From: Galbula dea
Lineage: Eukaryota; Chordata; Aves; Piciformes; Galbulidae
Direction of reading: 5' to 3'
Assembly (NCBI GenBank): GCA_013399015.1
Contig: VWZX01009108.1
Span: 1,604,822 to 1,668,821 of the forward strand
DNA: 64,000 bases
Shown: positions 26,334 through 37,829 of the stretch, piece after piece
Layout of the letters: the number at the start of each line of letters is the position of its first letter
Position numbering within the stretch: the stretch's first letter is position 1
The notes under the pieces: generated by a model
Told to the model about the DNA's origin: nothing
Databases searched by the model: none
The model's input: the letters and a program-made list of their open reading frames with translations, nothing else
Made by a program: the position numbers and the translations under genes

Positions 26334-29300
26334 ACTCTTCTCCATCAGTCTGCTTTGGTGGATCAGAACTGCCCTGTTAGCCCTCCATCTGGGATTCTTC
26401 CTGCCTCCTCCCCAGAGCTGTGACCTGCAGCATTTCAGAGGTCTGCTACTGGTTTACCCTTGTTTAAAAGAGAAGGGATCCTCCCTCCTTTGCTTGAACG
26501 GAGCACTGAAAGTCAGCCAGGGCGAGTGCTACCGAGGAGCCGAGGATGGCAGAGAAGCAGCTAACAAGAGGCCTTCCTCCCCCTTCTGCTCCTTCTCACA
26601 AAATCTCTGAGTTATTTACATGCTCCTATCCTGCACTCCTCCTCTGGTTTCACAGCTTGCAGTTAACTCTGCTTTCTGCTGGAGATAACACATGTTTAGC
26701 TTTCAGCACGTCTAGGCTACAACACCCTCTGAACCTAACACCAGGTCACCAAGCCCACAGAGGGAAGGAGTTCCAGATGCAGAGACTGGCTGGAGGGTAA
26801 CAGACAGAAGAAATTGGTGGCTTTATCTCTCCACCACCCTGGAAACAAAATTAAAAACCAACCTACTCAGCAAAGGAGACAACTAAACAGCTTGGCAACG
26901 CCTACAACTGGTGCTCACCCTCAGATCCAGCAAGAAAGATGTAAATATTTGGATTTCAATTTCATCTGAGATGATAAATATAAAATACCTATTTCCTTCT
27001 GCAAAAAAAAAAACCCAACTAGCCTTAAAATAGGTAAGCAACCCACACAGAGAAAAAGCTTCTGCAGCATTCCTACCTTCAGGAGGAGGTTATTTAAGTT
27101 ATGGTCTTTATCTTCAAAGAAATTACAATTACAAGTGAAGTTATTCCTACTGAATTGTCTTCTGACATATGGAAAACATAAGTACAGCACCTCTATATAT
27201 AAGTATGTATATGAAATTCTTTTGCTGCTCATTCCAAACATCCAGTGGCTGATGGCAGCCTATTTTTTTCACCTCTTAAGAAACACCCCTGGCCCTTCAG
27301 GGCTCCCTGTGGAGTGGCAACTCTTGACTCTGACCCAAATCACCTGAAAAAAACAGCCCCAGAGCCATCCACCAAGTCCCAAACAGACTCCTGGTAACCC
27401 CTACAAGACTCAGCAGAAGCTGAAGACCAGTTTTACCATGGCTGTACTATAAAAACCTGAAACCTATCCATAACCTTTCCAAGCACAGAATGGAATCAAG
27501 GCCTCACTACACAACCAGAGTTAACAGCCATGCAAATAATCCACCTTCTTGGGAGCTGGAGATAACAGAGCCTCGCCCCTAAAGCCTCAACGTGCTGATG
27601 TGATTACACACTCCTCCCCTCCAAAGCAGTTCCTGCACCGTGCAAGAGAAATGCCTTCCCAGGTCATTGCTCTGGGGGTTAAGGCAGCTAATATGCTTCA
27701 ATTAGTGTCCTGAAGCTCAGCCATCCTTATGTAAGCGCCAGCAATCCAAACAAATGAGAGTTAACTTCCCTGCCCATTACAAGAATCGCTGCCCCGATGA
27801 CTAATTATGAAACTTTCAGCTGTTCATTCACTATTCTCCTCCCCGAGTCCTCCTAGTTATACTGCAACTATCAGCTGTGCCCTTCCAGTCCTAGAAAACT
27901 ACCTGCTGGGTCATTACTGGACTGTCCAGACCTCTGCTCCCCCCATTCATGACAGGACTACAGGAACTGGTGGAAAAACCCCGAGGAGAAATGCCAGTTT
28001 CTGGTCTCCAGCAGGAGACTGAGCTGTTTGAAGGAGCAGGAAAGGATGAGTGGAAAATCACTTTTCCTTATTGCATCAAGGGAGTCTCTCAACTTACTGA
28101 TGCTCAACTGCTCTCCTAAAGAGGAGAGTTTTAAGGTTCCTGCTTATGTCACAGCACTCACCAACCTCAGTTGTCCCAAGAGAGCACAGTCAGCACTGTA
28201 AAAGCTCTGCAGAGTCCTTGCTACTCGAGATATTCCGTGCTGTGGGTTGGGGGCTTTGTGGAAAACAAACCACCACAAAACCTTGAGGTCCACAGGGACA
28301 CATTTCTGGATGCTGTAGCTCCTCAAATCTGTCTGAGCAAGGCTTTCTAGAGGCTGTTTTAAGAGCTAGAAGGAAATCAAAAAGTCCAAGTTGGAGTCCT
28401 CAAGCACTAGCTCAGTAAGAAGCTGAAGATCAACCTCTGCTGCCAAGGGTTGCTCAAGACCCGGGCACCACTCAGGGTGCCCACACTCCTACCCAGAACA
28501 GCTGCCTTCTGCCTAGCACTTCTAATCAGCCAAGGTGTTTGCCTTCCACTCCTGCCCTCCATGGCATTGTGCTGCAGAGTCAGAGCCCTGCTATGTGCTC
28601 TCCTGCCAGGATGCAGGAGTAATGACCTCAACACCTTCTCCTCCTGAACTCAAGAGCACCCTGCCAGGGCTGACAGCCTCACTGTAGCTTTCCACACCGT
28701 TCACTGACCTGGGCTGTGCTAACCACCAAAGATAACCTTATCCTTGTTACCATCCCTTCAATATGGAAGTCCACACACAGGAGATGCTGTTTTCCCTCTC
28801 AGCAAGAGGCACTAAGTCTCCCCTCCTGGATGATCTTTCATTGCAAAGCCAGCACCTCCTTGCTAGGATCTCCTCAGATGCACCCAAGCCCTCCAGGCCA
28901 GTTTTTAGCCCTAGGCTTACTAGATTTCCTTTTGCTTTCATGACAAACCATGCAGCTCCCTGCAACCACATATGCTCAAGACTCTTTATCTCCACTTGCC
29001 TAAGCAACCTCTTACTCACTCTCCCTTCTGAAGCTTGACCCTGTGTCAAACACCAAGGAAGGACTGCAGGAGCAGCAAGCAGAAACTGTCACCTCTCAAC
29101 AGGCCCTCTGGCTCCCCACAGCCACTCTGCAAAAAGAAAGAGACCTTTTTCTCAACTAGTCTCTAAGTTCCCTAGTGGGATTTACTGAAGCCCTTTGCTG
29201 TCAGCTTCTAGGGACAGACAGAGATGTGTATATATATATTTTTAATGTAAAAAACCCCACAACTGAAAGTGCCACACCAGCAAAACCTCTCATCTATGAA

Positions 29301-31271
29301 AAATGCACCAGTAAGGCTTCAGGAGCTCTGTGGATTGACTTGGCTTCATGCTGACTCCCTGAAGTGATAGGATCTGAGTTAGCCCCATGCTAAATTGTTC
29401 TGTTGCTCTTAATCTAACAACATCTAAATGCCATTCACTAGTCTGACCATTTAAAATCCTGCAGGACTTGTAGCATGGCACCATGATTAAAGAAGCCACA
29501 TTCCCTTTCAGTTTGTGGGTGAGTTCATGGACTCCTCTGCCCCAATACAATGTTGTGGCATTTGGATTTCCTTCAACACCCAGGAAATAAAGTTAAAAAT
29601 GAAGTGGTTTATTTATTCCCTCCCCTCCCCACTAATTGCTCCATTTCCATGCACACTGAATACTACAGAACATTTTTGTTTATAAGATGCTTTCAAGCTG
29701 AAAATTAAATTTAGACATATCTTACTGATTTGGGGAGATAAGCAAATATTAATTGCATCACACCCTATGTCTGCCAGCTTTAAAATTAAATTAGAAGGCA
29801 CCTTCACCACTTAGAGAAACTGGCTAGTAAGAAAACCACTGGGTTTAGATGATGCTTTTTCCTTCTAAGAAAATAAAAAGACATTGATGTCTGTTCTTCC
29901 CCTCTCAGAACAAGGCACATGCCTCAAATAAGAGCAAGCCTACAAGAAAACCCCATTTCTCAGTGGATCATGCTGGCCCTACAACAGGCCATCAGCCTGC
30001 ATATGCATGAATGGCATGAGTCAAACTACACTCAGGAGTAAGCACCAGCTTTCACTTGCCGTTTTCTGAAGCCTTCCAATCAAGCTGCCAAGACAGCAAC
30101 TGAATGACAAGATTTTTATTTGATGTAGGAGGGAGATTAATGCTGTTTTGGACTAATTGGAGGAACTTTCTTTCAATCAGCTTGCTTGAAAGATGTGCTG
30201 CTTCTCTATTTAGCCAACTTGCAGAAGCCATCACGAATTGTGACTAAAATGAGATTATTTAAATTCAAAACCCCTTAGCACAACTGCCAGCTCTAAGCTT
30301 TGAGAATTTCTATTAAAAAATAAAATAAACTAAATCAGGACAAGGTCTTTCCAAACTGGCTGCTGTCAACTAAAATGAGAAGTTAGATAAAACTCCCACA
30401 TACCAGATGGTAAATGACAATAAACACTCGGGCTGGTAGATGCACAACAAGCAAAAGACACCATCAGAAGCAGGCCCAAAATAGAAAGGGTATTTTAATG
30501 AACAGTTGTAATTTGGGGGAAGAACCTTGTTAAGTTCATCAGCACTGAAAGTCATACATGAAGGGCTTCTTACTCTCCTCATCACCTCACAATAAGCACG
30601 AGGGACAAGTAAGGATTTTAACAGAGTTGCAAGAGGCTAAGGACTTCTGTCAGCAAGAGCCTTGGGGTTCACTGTTCAGACAACACTCAGGACACTTTCT
30701 GCCAAGTTACTTTAAAAGAATATCGTTAAAGGATACCAGGGAATTGTTTACTCAAACCATTACTGTTTCCTGAACACAGATGCAAGAAAAAGTTATATTA
30801 AGAAGATAAACAGCTGCTACTGGATGCTGTTTAAATGGTAACAAAAGCATCTAAGGGCCATAAAGGGAATAGTAAGGGAATTAAAAAGCATTTTTATGCG
30901 TGAAGATGGCTAACATCCGTGCATTCATTACAGTGGTATCAACCATGCTTTTAATTAAAAGTTAGTGACAGAAACTTAAATATGATTAATGAAACCTAGC
31001 AGCCTACCAGAAGTCTGCTCTGTCAAAAGCAAGAAGCACAGCAAGCTGCGTTCCCAGCCCTTGCTTGCTCGTTTCTCTTTCCCCTCTCAGGGATGCTGCC
31101 ACGATCAGAACGCTCTGCAAGGACCACCAAGCAGCATTCCTGGGAAAACCAGCAAGCCAGAACAAGTCTGCAACCAGGCTTTCATGCTTGGCCTTTCTTT
31201 GTTTTGTATACCCCAAGGAGGTGTTTCAATTACCGAGCAGCCCGGGGCTAAGAGGATGAGGAGCTGCTTAC

Positions 31272-31375
31272 CTGTCAGGATAACCAAGTTATACAGAGAT
31301 CTATCGACCAGCACAGGCATGGGGTCTGCCAAAGGCTGGGAGAAGAGCTGCCCTGCAAACAGCAGACTCCTCTAT
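31272..31375 (-). other. candidate alternative 5' exon, possibly PITPNM2
   Basis: On the minus strand, acceptor TTTTTTTCCACTGGTAG is followed by 104 nt and a consensus donor CTGACAG|gtaagc. A second acceptor-like site (GTTTGCAG) lies inside. It contains an ATG whose frame (MPVLVDRSLYNLVILTG) is open to the donor. It sits 1-2 kb downstream of the CpG island in the sense of PITPNM2 transcription. No similarity is recognised. Confidence 0.25.
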
Positions 31376-32549
31376 CTACCAGTGGAAAAAAATCCCTCAG
31401 GAGCCAGTGCTGAACTCTGTAACACAGTCAAGTCGTCTTGTGTTACTTGGGAGCACAAGACAGGCATGACCAAAATAAAACTACGTGATAAAAATACAGG
31501 GCAAGCACAAAGATGTGGGCAAGGAGAGGGAATTAGCATGCAAAAGAGGATAAGGAGTCCTACAGGCCATAGATCTTTGGACATGCAATCAAACCACCTC
31601 CTATTTAAGTCCTGATATCTGCAAAGACTAATCTATTACCACTGTCCTGTTGAACTGCTGTCATGTACAGAGCTGAGCACCTGGAGATTATATCTGCAAA
31701 GACTGAAGGCCTTTTTTTGGCATTCTATTACCCATTTAGCTGCTTCCAGACACGCAGAGCACGTAGAAGATGGAAAGTCTCACCTTCAAGTAGGTATTAA
31801 CACAGCAATAAACTTCTCAGTGTTGCTTAAATACAAAATAAACTTTGCCTCGGTTATGGCATTTGAAGATAAAATGTGACAGGACTGAATTGTGTGGCTG
31901 ACTCAACAGGGCACTACTCAAGAGGGGCTCCCTATTCCTGGCTCTGCTAATGATGCTCCAGCCCCGGGCTGAACACCTCTGGCCTTCTACTTGTTCAGGG
32001 GAGCACAGGGATGGGGGAAGAGGTGAAGGAAGTGATTTAACCCTCCCACAGCCAAACAAAAAGCTAAAGTTGTTCATGCTGCTGTGGGATAGCAGCAGCA
32101 TCCTCCAGAAGGGAGCCTAGGGTGGTTCAGGAGCACCAGGCAAGTGGTGAGGAGGCCAAGAGAAGGAAATACAAGATCCAGCAAAGGGGATCCACTCTTG
32201 CAGCCCATCATCCAGCTAATGAACAGGCATTCTGCTCTTTCTAATGGGAAAAAAATCTCTTTCTCCTGCCCTCCTGAAGGGAGGGTAGGCCTCAGGAGCA
32301 TGGCCAACATGCAGTCGGCCTCTCAGCAGCTCACTCTCCCCAGGGGGGGGGTCTCAAGCCCTGAAAGTTCATGAGGTTCTTCCTCAGCTGCAATTACTCA
32401 ATGGTGTTTGTGCTGTGAGGTCTCACCTCTCTCCTCCCACCACGGCCAGGGAGGCCATCCCTGGCCAGGCATATTCTGAGGGACTTGCAGGCCACCGCCG
32501 AACCCAGGGGAGGACAAACCTCACCCGGTGCCTCTGCCAACGCTCAACT
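31376..32549. other. AT-to-GC transition left of the CpG island
   Basis: No gene seen. GC content rises towards the island from about 32.4 kb. A minus-strand donor-like GAGAG|gtgaga lies at 32427. Otherwise nothing stands out. Confidence 0.45.
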
Positions 32550-33271
32550 CATCTACATTCAAGCCCAAGAGACGCCGTAAGGAAGGAAGGAGAACGGGGA
32601 GGGCCGCGGGCAGGGTCCTCACACGCAGGGCGGCTGAAGGTTGCCGGCACGGTCCCGGCCTCCGGCAACGGCTTCCTGCGCTTCCAGTCACGACCTACCG
32701 GTACCGTTCAGCCGCCCGGTGCCCGGCCGTCAAACAGCGGCACCGCGGCCACCACCGAGGACAGAGGAGGAAGGTGTCTGCTGCACAGAGAGAAAGGGAT
32801 AACCAGAGGGTCTAACGCAAGCGAACCCCATTAGTGGGGGTCAAGGCTTTGAATCCTTCGCTATTTAGCTGGTAGCAAGGAGCAGCCGCGGCAGCACCGG
32901 CTGTGCCTGCAGACCCCACGGCACAGCAAGACCTGTCCCTGCCTGGCATCTACTTCTCTACCGGGAAACTTTTACCGCCGACGCATCCCGCTGGCCGGGA
33001 ACCAGACAGCCTGACCCCGCTCAGGCCACGGCAGCGCCCGGAGGTACCGGCCGAGGCCCGCAGGGGCCATTCCTCCTCTGCCGCCACCGCACCGCCGAGG
33101 CCCCGGGGAGGGCCCCGCTGAGCCGCCCCGGCCCCTCAGGGGTGGCTGCAGCCGCCCCACGGGCCTGGCCTTTCCCTCACCTCTCTCTCCCCTCAAGCCC
33201 ACGGTGCTTCCCGCCCCCAGTGAGTCACGGCCGGGACGGCCAGGGGTTCCGCCAGGTACCGGGGCCCGCCC

Positions 33272-33288
33272 CGCCGCCGCCGCCGCCA
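33272..33288 (+). repeat. (CCG)n trinucleotide run in CpG island
   Basis: About five consecutive CCG units lie inside the inferred PITPNM2 promoter or first exon, where length variation could be expected. Confidence 0.7.
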
Positions 33289-33329
33289 CCCCCTGCGCGT
33301 CCCCTCACCACACACCGGCTGCTCCCGGC

Positions 33330-33330
33330 N
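33330..33330. other. single N with short overlapping flanks
   Basis: GCTGCTCCCG occurs immediately on both sides of the N, so the junction probably joins two overlapping contig ends and one copy of about 10 bp is redundant. Confidence 0.7.
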
Positions 33331-33950
33331 GCTGCTCCCGCCACGGCTCGGCGGCTACCGGTGCCTACGCGTCGCTGCCTGCCGACATGCCCGCGCTCCG
33401 CTGGCATAATCCCCGGCGAGGGTGGGCCGGGCGCTCCTCACCCGCCGGCTTTGCCGCGGCGCGGGGACGGCGGAGGCGGGGAAGGGGAGGTGGGGGCCGG
33501 GCCGCCGCCGCGGCAGCTCCGCGCTGCGGGGGGGTTGGGAAGGGAGGAAGGAAAGCGGACAGCTTCGGCACCGCCCTTGCCCTGCCACTGCAGCCGGCGA
33601 CCGGGGCAGCTTTATTCCCCCGCCCGAGCCGTGCCCACCGCCGCGGGGAGCCACCACTTCCTTCCCCGCGCCGAGCCCAGCCGGTGCTCCCGCACGGGAA
33701 CGGGCGAGCGGGGTAGGGGCGCCGCCTACCGGCCGCGGCGAAGTGCATGCAGCACCGGGGCTGCCCCGCTCGGACCGGGCCGGGCCGGACCCGACGGGGT
33801 CTAGGCCCCGCACAGCGCGTTCGGCAGCGGGCTCGGTGCCTCGGCTCGGCTGCTCTGTGTCCGCCTTCCCCCAGTCGCTGCCCTGTGCCGGGTTCTACCT
33901 ACTGCTCGGTTCCTTTTCACCGGGAACCCGCAGAAAGTGTAAGTAACGGT

Positions 33951-36747
33951 AACGGAGCGGAACTTCCACGATAACAGCTCAAGCTCCAGCCCAGGCTCTG
34001 CTCCAGTCCTGCCCCTGCCACAGGACTTTTTGCAGACTGGAGCAGCGCTGGTTACTCCTGTAACTTTACTATGCAATTAGTGGGGGAAAAAATTCCTGAC
34101 GTTTTAGCAATCATTGTCTTCAGAAAGGTCAGAAAAAAGCAGCACCAGAATTTGCTGTGCTGTTTAAAAACAGTTCTCAAGTTGCTGCTTTTGTTTTTTG
34201 GGGGTTTTTTTAGGATGCATCACTTCACTTCTGTTCCACTTTGCAAATGCAAAATACCAACCATCAGCCCCCTTGTTAAGTCCTGGATACCTCCAAACTC
34301 ACCTGCTGCAGTGGAGCTGCACAGCTGGTGCCTCAAGCTCTTTGTGCTCCAGGTGGCCAAGAAGGTTAAGAGCATCCTTACTTGGATCAGCAGTAGTGTG
34401 GGGAACGATTGTCCTCCTGTACTTGACACTGGTGAGGCCACACTTCGAATCCTGGGTTCAGTTTTGTGCCACTCACTCCAAGAAGGACATTGAGGTGCTG
34501 GAGTGTGTCCAGAGAAGTATGACAAAGCTGGTGAAGGGCCTAGAGCACAAGTCTTGGGAAGAGCAGCTGAGGGAACTGGGATGGGAGAAAAGAAGGCTCA
34601 GGGCAGCCCTTCACATTCTCTGTAACTCCCTGAAAGAAGGCTTGAGTTGGTCTTTTCTCCCAGGTAGTAAGTGAGAAGACAGGAGGAAGTGGCCTCAAGT
34701 TGTGCCAGGGGAGGTTCAGATTAGACATTAGGAAGAATTTCTTCACCAAGAGGGTTATCAAGCACTGGGACAGGCTCCCCAGAGAAGTGATGGAATCACA
34801 TCCCTGGAAATGGCACTTGAGGACCTGGTTTAGTGGTGACTTGGCAGTGTTAGGTTAACAGTTGGGACTTTCTGATCTCAGAGGCCTTTCCCTCACATAA
34901 CAATTCCATGATTCCATGATCCTCAAGGACTCCCCTGCACCTTACAAACCCTACTCACATTCCTGCTCTGGGTGGTTACCACCCTGGGTGGTTACCCACT
35001 CCTGCTGCTGTGGGCCACCTCCACAGAGCCTGAGCTACCACCCTTAGGGACTGAGTTTGCCTTGCAAACACCACCTGCATGGCAAGTTCCAGTCCACATC
35101 ATAGCTCTTTTTAGTGACCATGCTCCCAGCTCCAGGCAGATCACACCTAAAACTGTCCATGGGTACAAAGTGATCCTTTTGTTGTTAGTTTGATTTTTAG
35201 ATATGGTCAAGGAGAAGTTTTCTTTTCCAAAGGCTAAATCTCAGAACTGAAGGAGTTAAGGAGTTGTAATGTTTATTAGTGTAGAGAAAACCATGTATGG
35301 GAGTGTCTGGTGAGGGCAGCCTGAGACAGAACAAAACCTGGGCCTCCCTCTAAAACCTAGATGATCTGGAAAGGTGATAAATGTCTGCCAAGCTGAGAGG
35401 TGTCAGGGGAAAGAATGTAAGAGGAAAGATGATTAAAGTCCTCTGCAGAGGAAGCATAAGCTTCTGGTTCTCTGGAAGCCCTTATTTGTCCCCAAATGCA
35501 GAACAAGGCCATTTTGCTCATGTTAAGGGGAAGAAATTTTAAAGGGATTAATAAAATGAAGAGCCAGTGTCCAGCAAAGTGCACAGCAAGTGCAGTCACG
35601 TTTGCCACAGCCAACATGCAGGTTTTGTGCCCCACTTTCACATGCTTCAGGTCTGATTTTTCAGAAGCACTGAGCATTCAGGCCTCCCACTGATTTAATC
35701 TGGAACTGCAGATCCTCTGCACCTCTGAAGAATCAGGCTGAGGTCACCCTACTGCACAGGTCACCCTAAGCCAGGCTTTTAGTTGAAAAGGTTGGCCTAG
35801 AAGTTTACTAAGAGCAACAGTGACATTTTTGCCCCCGCCACCACCTCCCTGTCAGCATTATAATAGACCAGAAATAGCCTAAAGAGCTCCAGCAGATGGA
35901 GGAGGACTTTTGATTAAAAAAATAAATTCTGACTCACAATTCAGTTTTCTGGAGGTAATAGAAAAAAAGAGAGAACATGAATATCAAGAGCAAGGGAAGG
36001 AAGGGAGTGGAGATAAAGGGAGGGGATAAGGAAAGGCAGTAACAAAGCTGAACTGATTTACCTACTTGTTCCTAATGTCTGCCAGGAAAACTCTGCTGGG
36101 CTTTGCTGGAGCACTGATGAAAGAAAACAGGACCATTAGTGGACTCATTTTCTTGGGCTGGATTCCTTGGAAAAAATCCTGCTGGCTGCATGATACTTTT
36201 GAAGAATGCTTTTAAACTCTACCTGTTAATGACTTTAAACTTCTTCAGCTAAAGAGCAGAGCTGCACAGGGAAGTTGAGATTCTTTTTGCCTCCCTTAAC
36301 TCCTTCTGAGTGAAAATGACAAGAATATGGAATATGATCAAAATTGTACATCTGCTCATGTAGCCTGGAAATGTATTTGAGCAAGTTATCTCCAAGCATT
36401 CAGGCCCAAGTCCTGCATTTTAGAGGAAATGGGAAAATGAGCAACTAAAATCCCCAACTGTGGTCTTGTATTAAAAGGAATCTGCAGAGCAGAAGTGGCT
36501 GCAAAAAAATAAGAGACTGTAGCTGGGCAGGACAGGTCTTCATCAAGTATCTTAAAACACAGCACTCTAATTTTAGAATCAGACCTCCCCAAGCTTCCTT
36601 TCTGACAGCTATTCTGGCCTTCTAATCACATCATCAGTGGCTAAACATCTTGAACAAGGACAGAATTTAAACCACACAATATGATTAAAAGCTACATTAT
36701 GGCTGATGCAATATCCCAGAACCTATTCTTGTTCTTGGGCAGGAGGA
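33951..36747. other. intergenic spacer between PITPNM2 promoter and MPHOSPH9 polyA site
   Basis: About 2.8 kb with no coding exon recognised. It holds a truncated CR1 LINE (34350-34917), a small tandem duplication GGGTGGTTACC at about 34969-34997, and unique AT-rich sequence. The genes are arranged tail to head on the same strand. Confidence 0.6.
34350..34917 (+). mobile_element. CR1 LINE, 5'-truncated 3' fragment
   Basis: The sequence carries the familiar avian CR1 3' end, including GTGGCCAAGAAGG, CTGGTGAGGCCACACTTCGA, GGACATTGAGGTGCTGGAG and CTGGTGAAGGGCCTAGAGCA. It runs to the terminal short repeat ATTCCATGATTCCATGAT. Only the last part of the reverse-transcriptase ORF and the 3' UTR remain, with many mutations, so it is an inactive remnant. 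Direction is plus, opposite to the flanking genes. Confidence 0.93.
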
Positions 36748-37727
36748 AAGAATCTAATTAACCATTTATTTAATATTAAAATACAAACTAAAATATCAAC
36801 ATTGGACAGGCATTCAGCAATATGCCAACTAGCAAATAGGTATTGTTTTCCCCCAGAAAAATACATGTTTACAAATACAGCTTGGATTTGGTTTGGAAAT
36901 GTTAGGTGGTCAGAATATTGGGATGGCACAAACCCCAGTTGGGTGTATTAAACCAGGAACTTCAGTTAAGTAGTTCCAGTCCTGCAGTGTCAGCTGGAGT
37001 CCCATTGTTGTCTGGGAGACAGGATGGCTGCTGTCAGTCTTGGGAACCCTGGTGCTGGTGCTCACTGTAGCTGTTGGGAGACAGCAAATAACTCAGAGCA
37101 GTATTTCCCCAACAGAACCCAACCAGCAAACCACAGACCAATCTGCAGCCACAATGAAAATATTGCTCACAGTTTTGTCACAATGAAAAACATTCCATCT
37201 TAGAAGGTCGAAAGTAAAAGGATTTACCATCTATAACAGCAGTTCTCTTTAACACAGGTAATGCATGTTGCTTCTGGTATTAAAGTGGAACATTTCCTAC
37301 TGCCTAATATTTACATCATAGCATAAATACTTATAAAATGGTGAGGAAAACAAAGTGCAAAAGGAGAACACTATCATCTTCTGAAAACAAGCTGCCTTTT
37401 AGTTTCTTCTTCTTCTTCTTATAAATTGAATATCACTTCTGAAAAATAATTAATATCTCTAAAAATATTCCAATAGAGGATCAACATTGACTCCTCAGGT
37501 GTAACAAAAATACATTTCAAATCCAGGAGGCTGTCTGAAGTACAAAATATTGCTGTTTGTAAAGGGTAACCTGGCTGTAAAACTGCTAGTGAGGGCTTAG
37601 AAAAATACAAAACAATTTGCATTTACTGAGTGCATAATTACAGAGTAGTGCAAACAAACCAAAACAACCAAAACAAAAAAACAACCCCAACAAAACCCAA
37701 AGCATATCTGCAGTCCAAGGAGAATTC
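36748..37727 (-). other. MPHOSPH9: MPHOSPH9 3' UTR
   Basis: About 1 kb of AT-rich sequence follows the stop without a further donor of note. It holds a (GAA)n stretch at about 37400-37415 (read on the minus strand), G/T-rich runs just after the stop, and the first convincing AATAAA at 36770-36765. The exact cleavage site is inferred. Confidence 0.6.
36765..36770 (-). terminator. polyadenylation signal AATAAA of MPHOSPH9 (candidate)
   Basis: On the minus strand the sequence reads ATTAAATAAATGG about 960 nt after the stop codon. Cleavage would fall 15-25 nt further left, near 36745-36755. Other, weaker AT-rich hexamers occur nearer the stop. Confidence 0.55.
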
Positions 37728-37829
37728 TCAGAGGTTTGCAGAGGTTCTTAAGACATGAAATCTTTTCAGAGTCATCCGGATCGACCCCAGCTCTCTGGTA
37801 ATCCTCTCCAAGCGATCTTCCAGGGCTTC
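37728..37829 (-). CDS. MPHOSPH9: MPHOSPH9 last coding exon with stop (coding exon 23)
   Basis: Residues 1156-1188, with EALEDRLERITRELGSIRMT and ending VLRTSANL, almost the same as mammals. TGA at 37730-37728. Acceptor GCTTCATGCAG. The exon continues into the 3' UTR. Confidence 0.97.
   Translation of the reverse strand, partial: EALEDRLERITRELGSIRMTLKRFHVLRTSANL

Larger units (their letters stand above)
18102..31271 (-). other. gene-free region, inferred PITPNM2 5' intron (part 2)
   Basis: No recognisable coding exon. It contains CR1 scraps at 20095-20150 and 26210-26333, a (CA)n at about 24711-24720 and a TATA run at about 29229-29240. The longest frames, 18254-18784 (176 aa), 24502-25089 (195 aa) and 30989-31615 (208 aa; it overlaps the candidate exon at 31272-31375), have biased, domain-free translations and look like chance. 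Confidence 0.5.
32550..33950 (-). promoter_or_regulatory. PITPNM2: CpG island, inferred PITPNM2 promoter and first exon
   Basis: About 1.4 kb of very GC- and CpG-rich sequence sits between two AT-rich regions, with many GC boxes, a (CCG)n run at about 33272-33288 and an AP-1 site TGAGTCA at 33221-33227. Vertebrate gene order places the 5' end of PITPNM2 directly downstream of MPHOSPH9 on the same strand, which matches this position. PITPNM2 (Nir3) is a membrane-associated phosphatidylinositol transfer protein. Minus-strand donors that could end a first exon are GAGAG|gtgagg (exon edge 33181) and GAGAG|gtgaga (32427). The long open frames inside it are a by-product of GC richness. The assignment to PITPNM2 is by synteny only. 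Confidence 0.6.

Noticed and set aside
27172..27214. TA-rich stretch as a TATA promoter
   Set aside because: TA-rich runs are common through this intron, and there is no downstream gene or CpG island.
30989..31615. 208-codon plus-strand frame
   Set aside because: No domain, no splice context, dense stops on either side and overlapping minus frames; chance in an inferred intron.
33142..33804. 220-codon open frame, plus other long overlapping frames on both strands
   Set aside because: GC-rich CpG-island DNA has few stop codons; the translations are Pro/Arg/Ala-rich, overlap in several frames, and cross an N.
34198..34674. 158-codon plus-strand frame
   Set aside because: Most of it is the degraded end of the CR1 reverse-transcriptase ORF with unique sequence in front, not a host gene.
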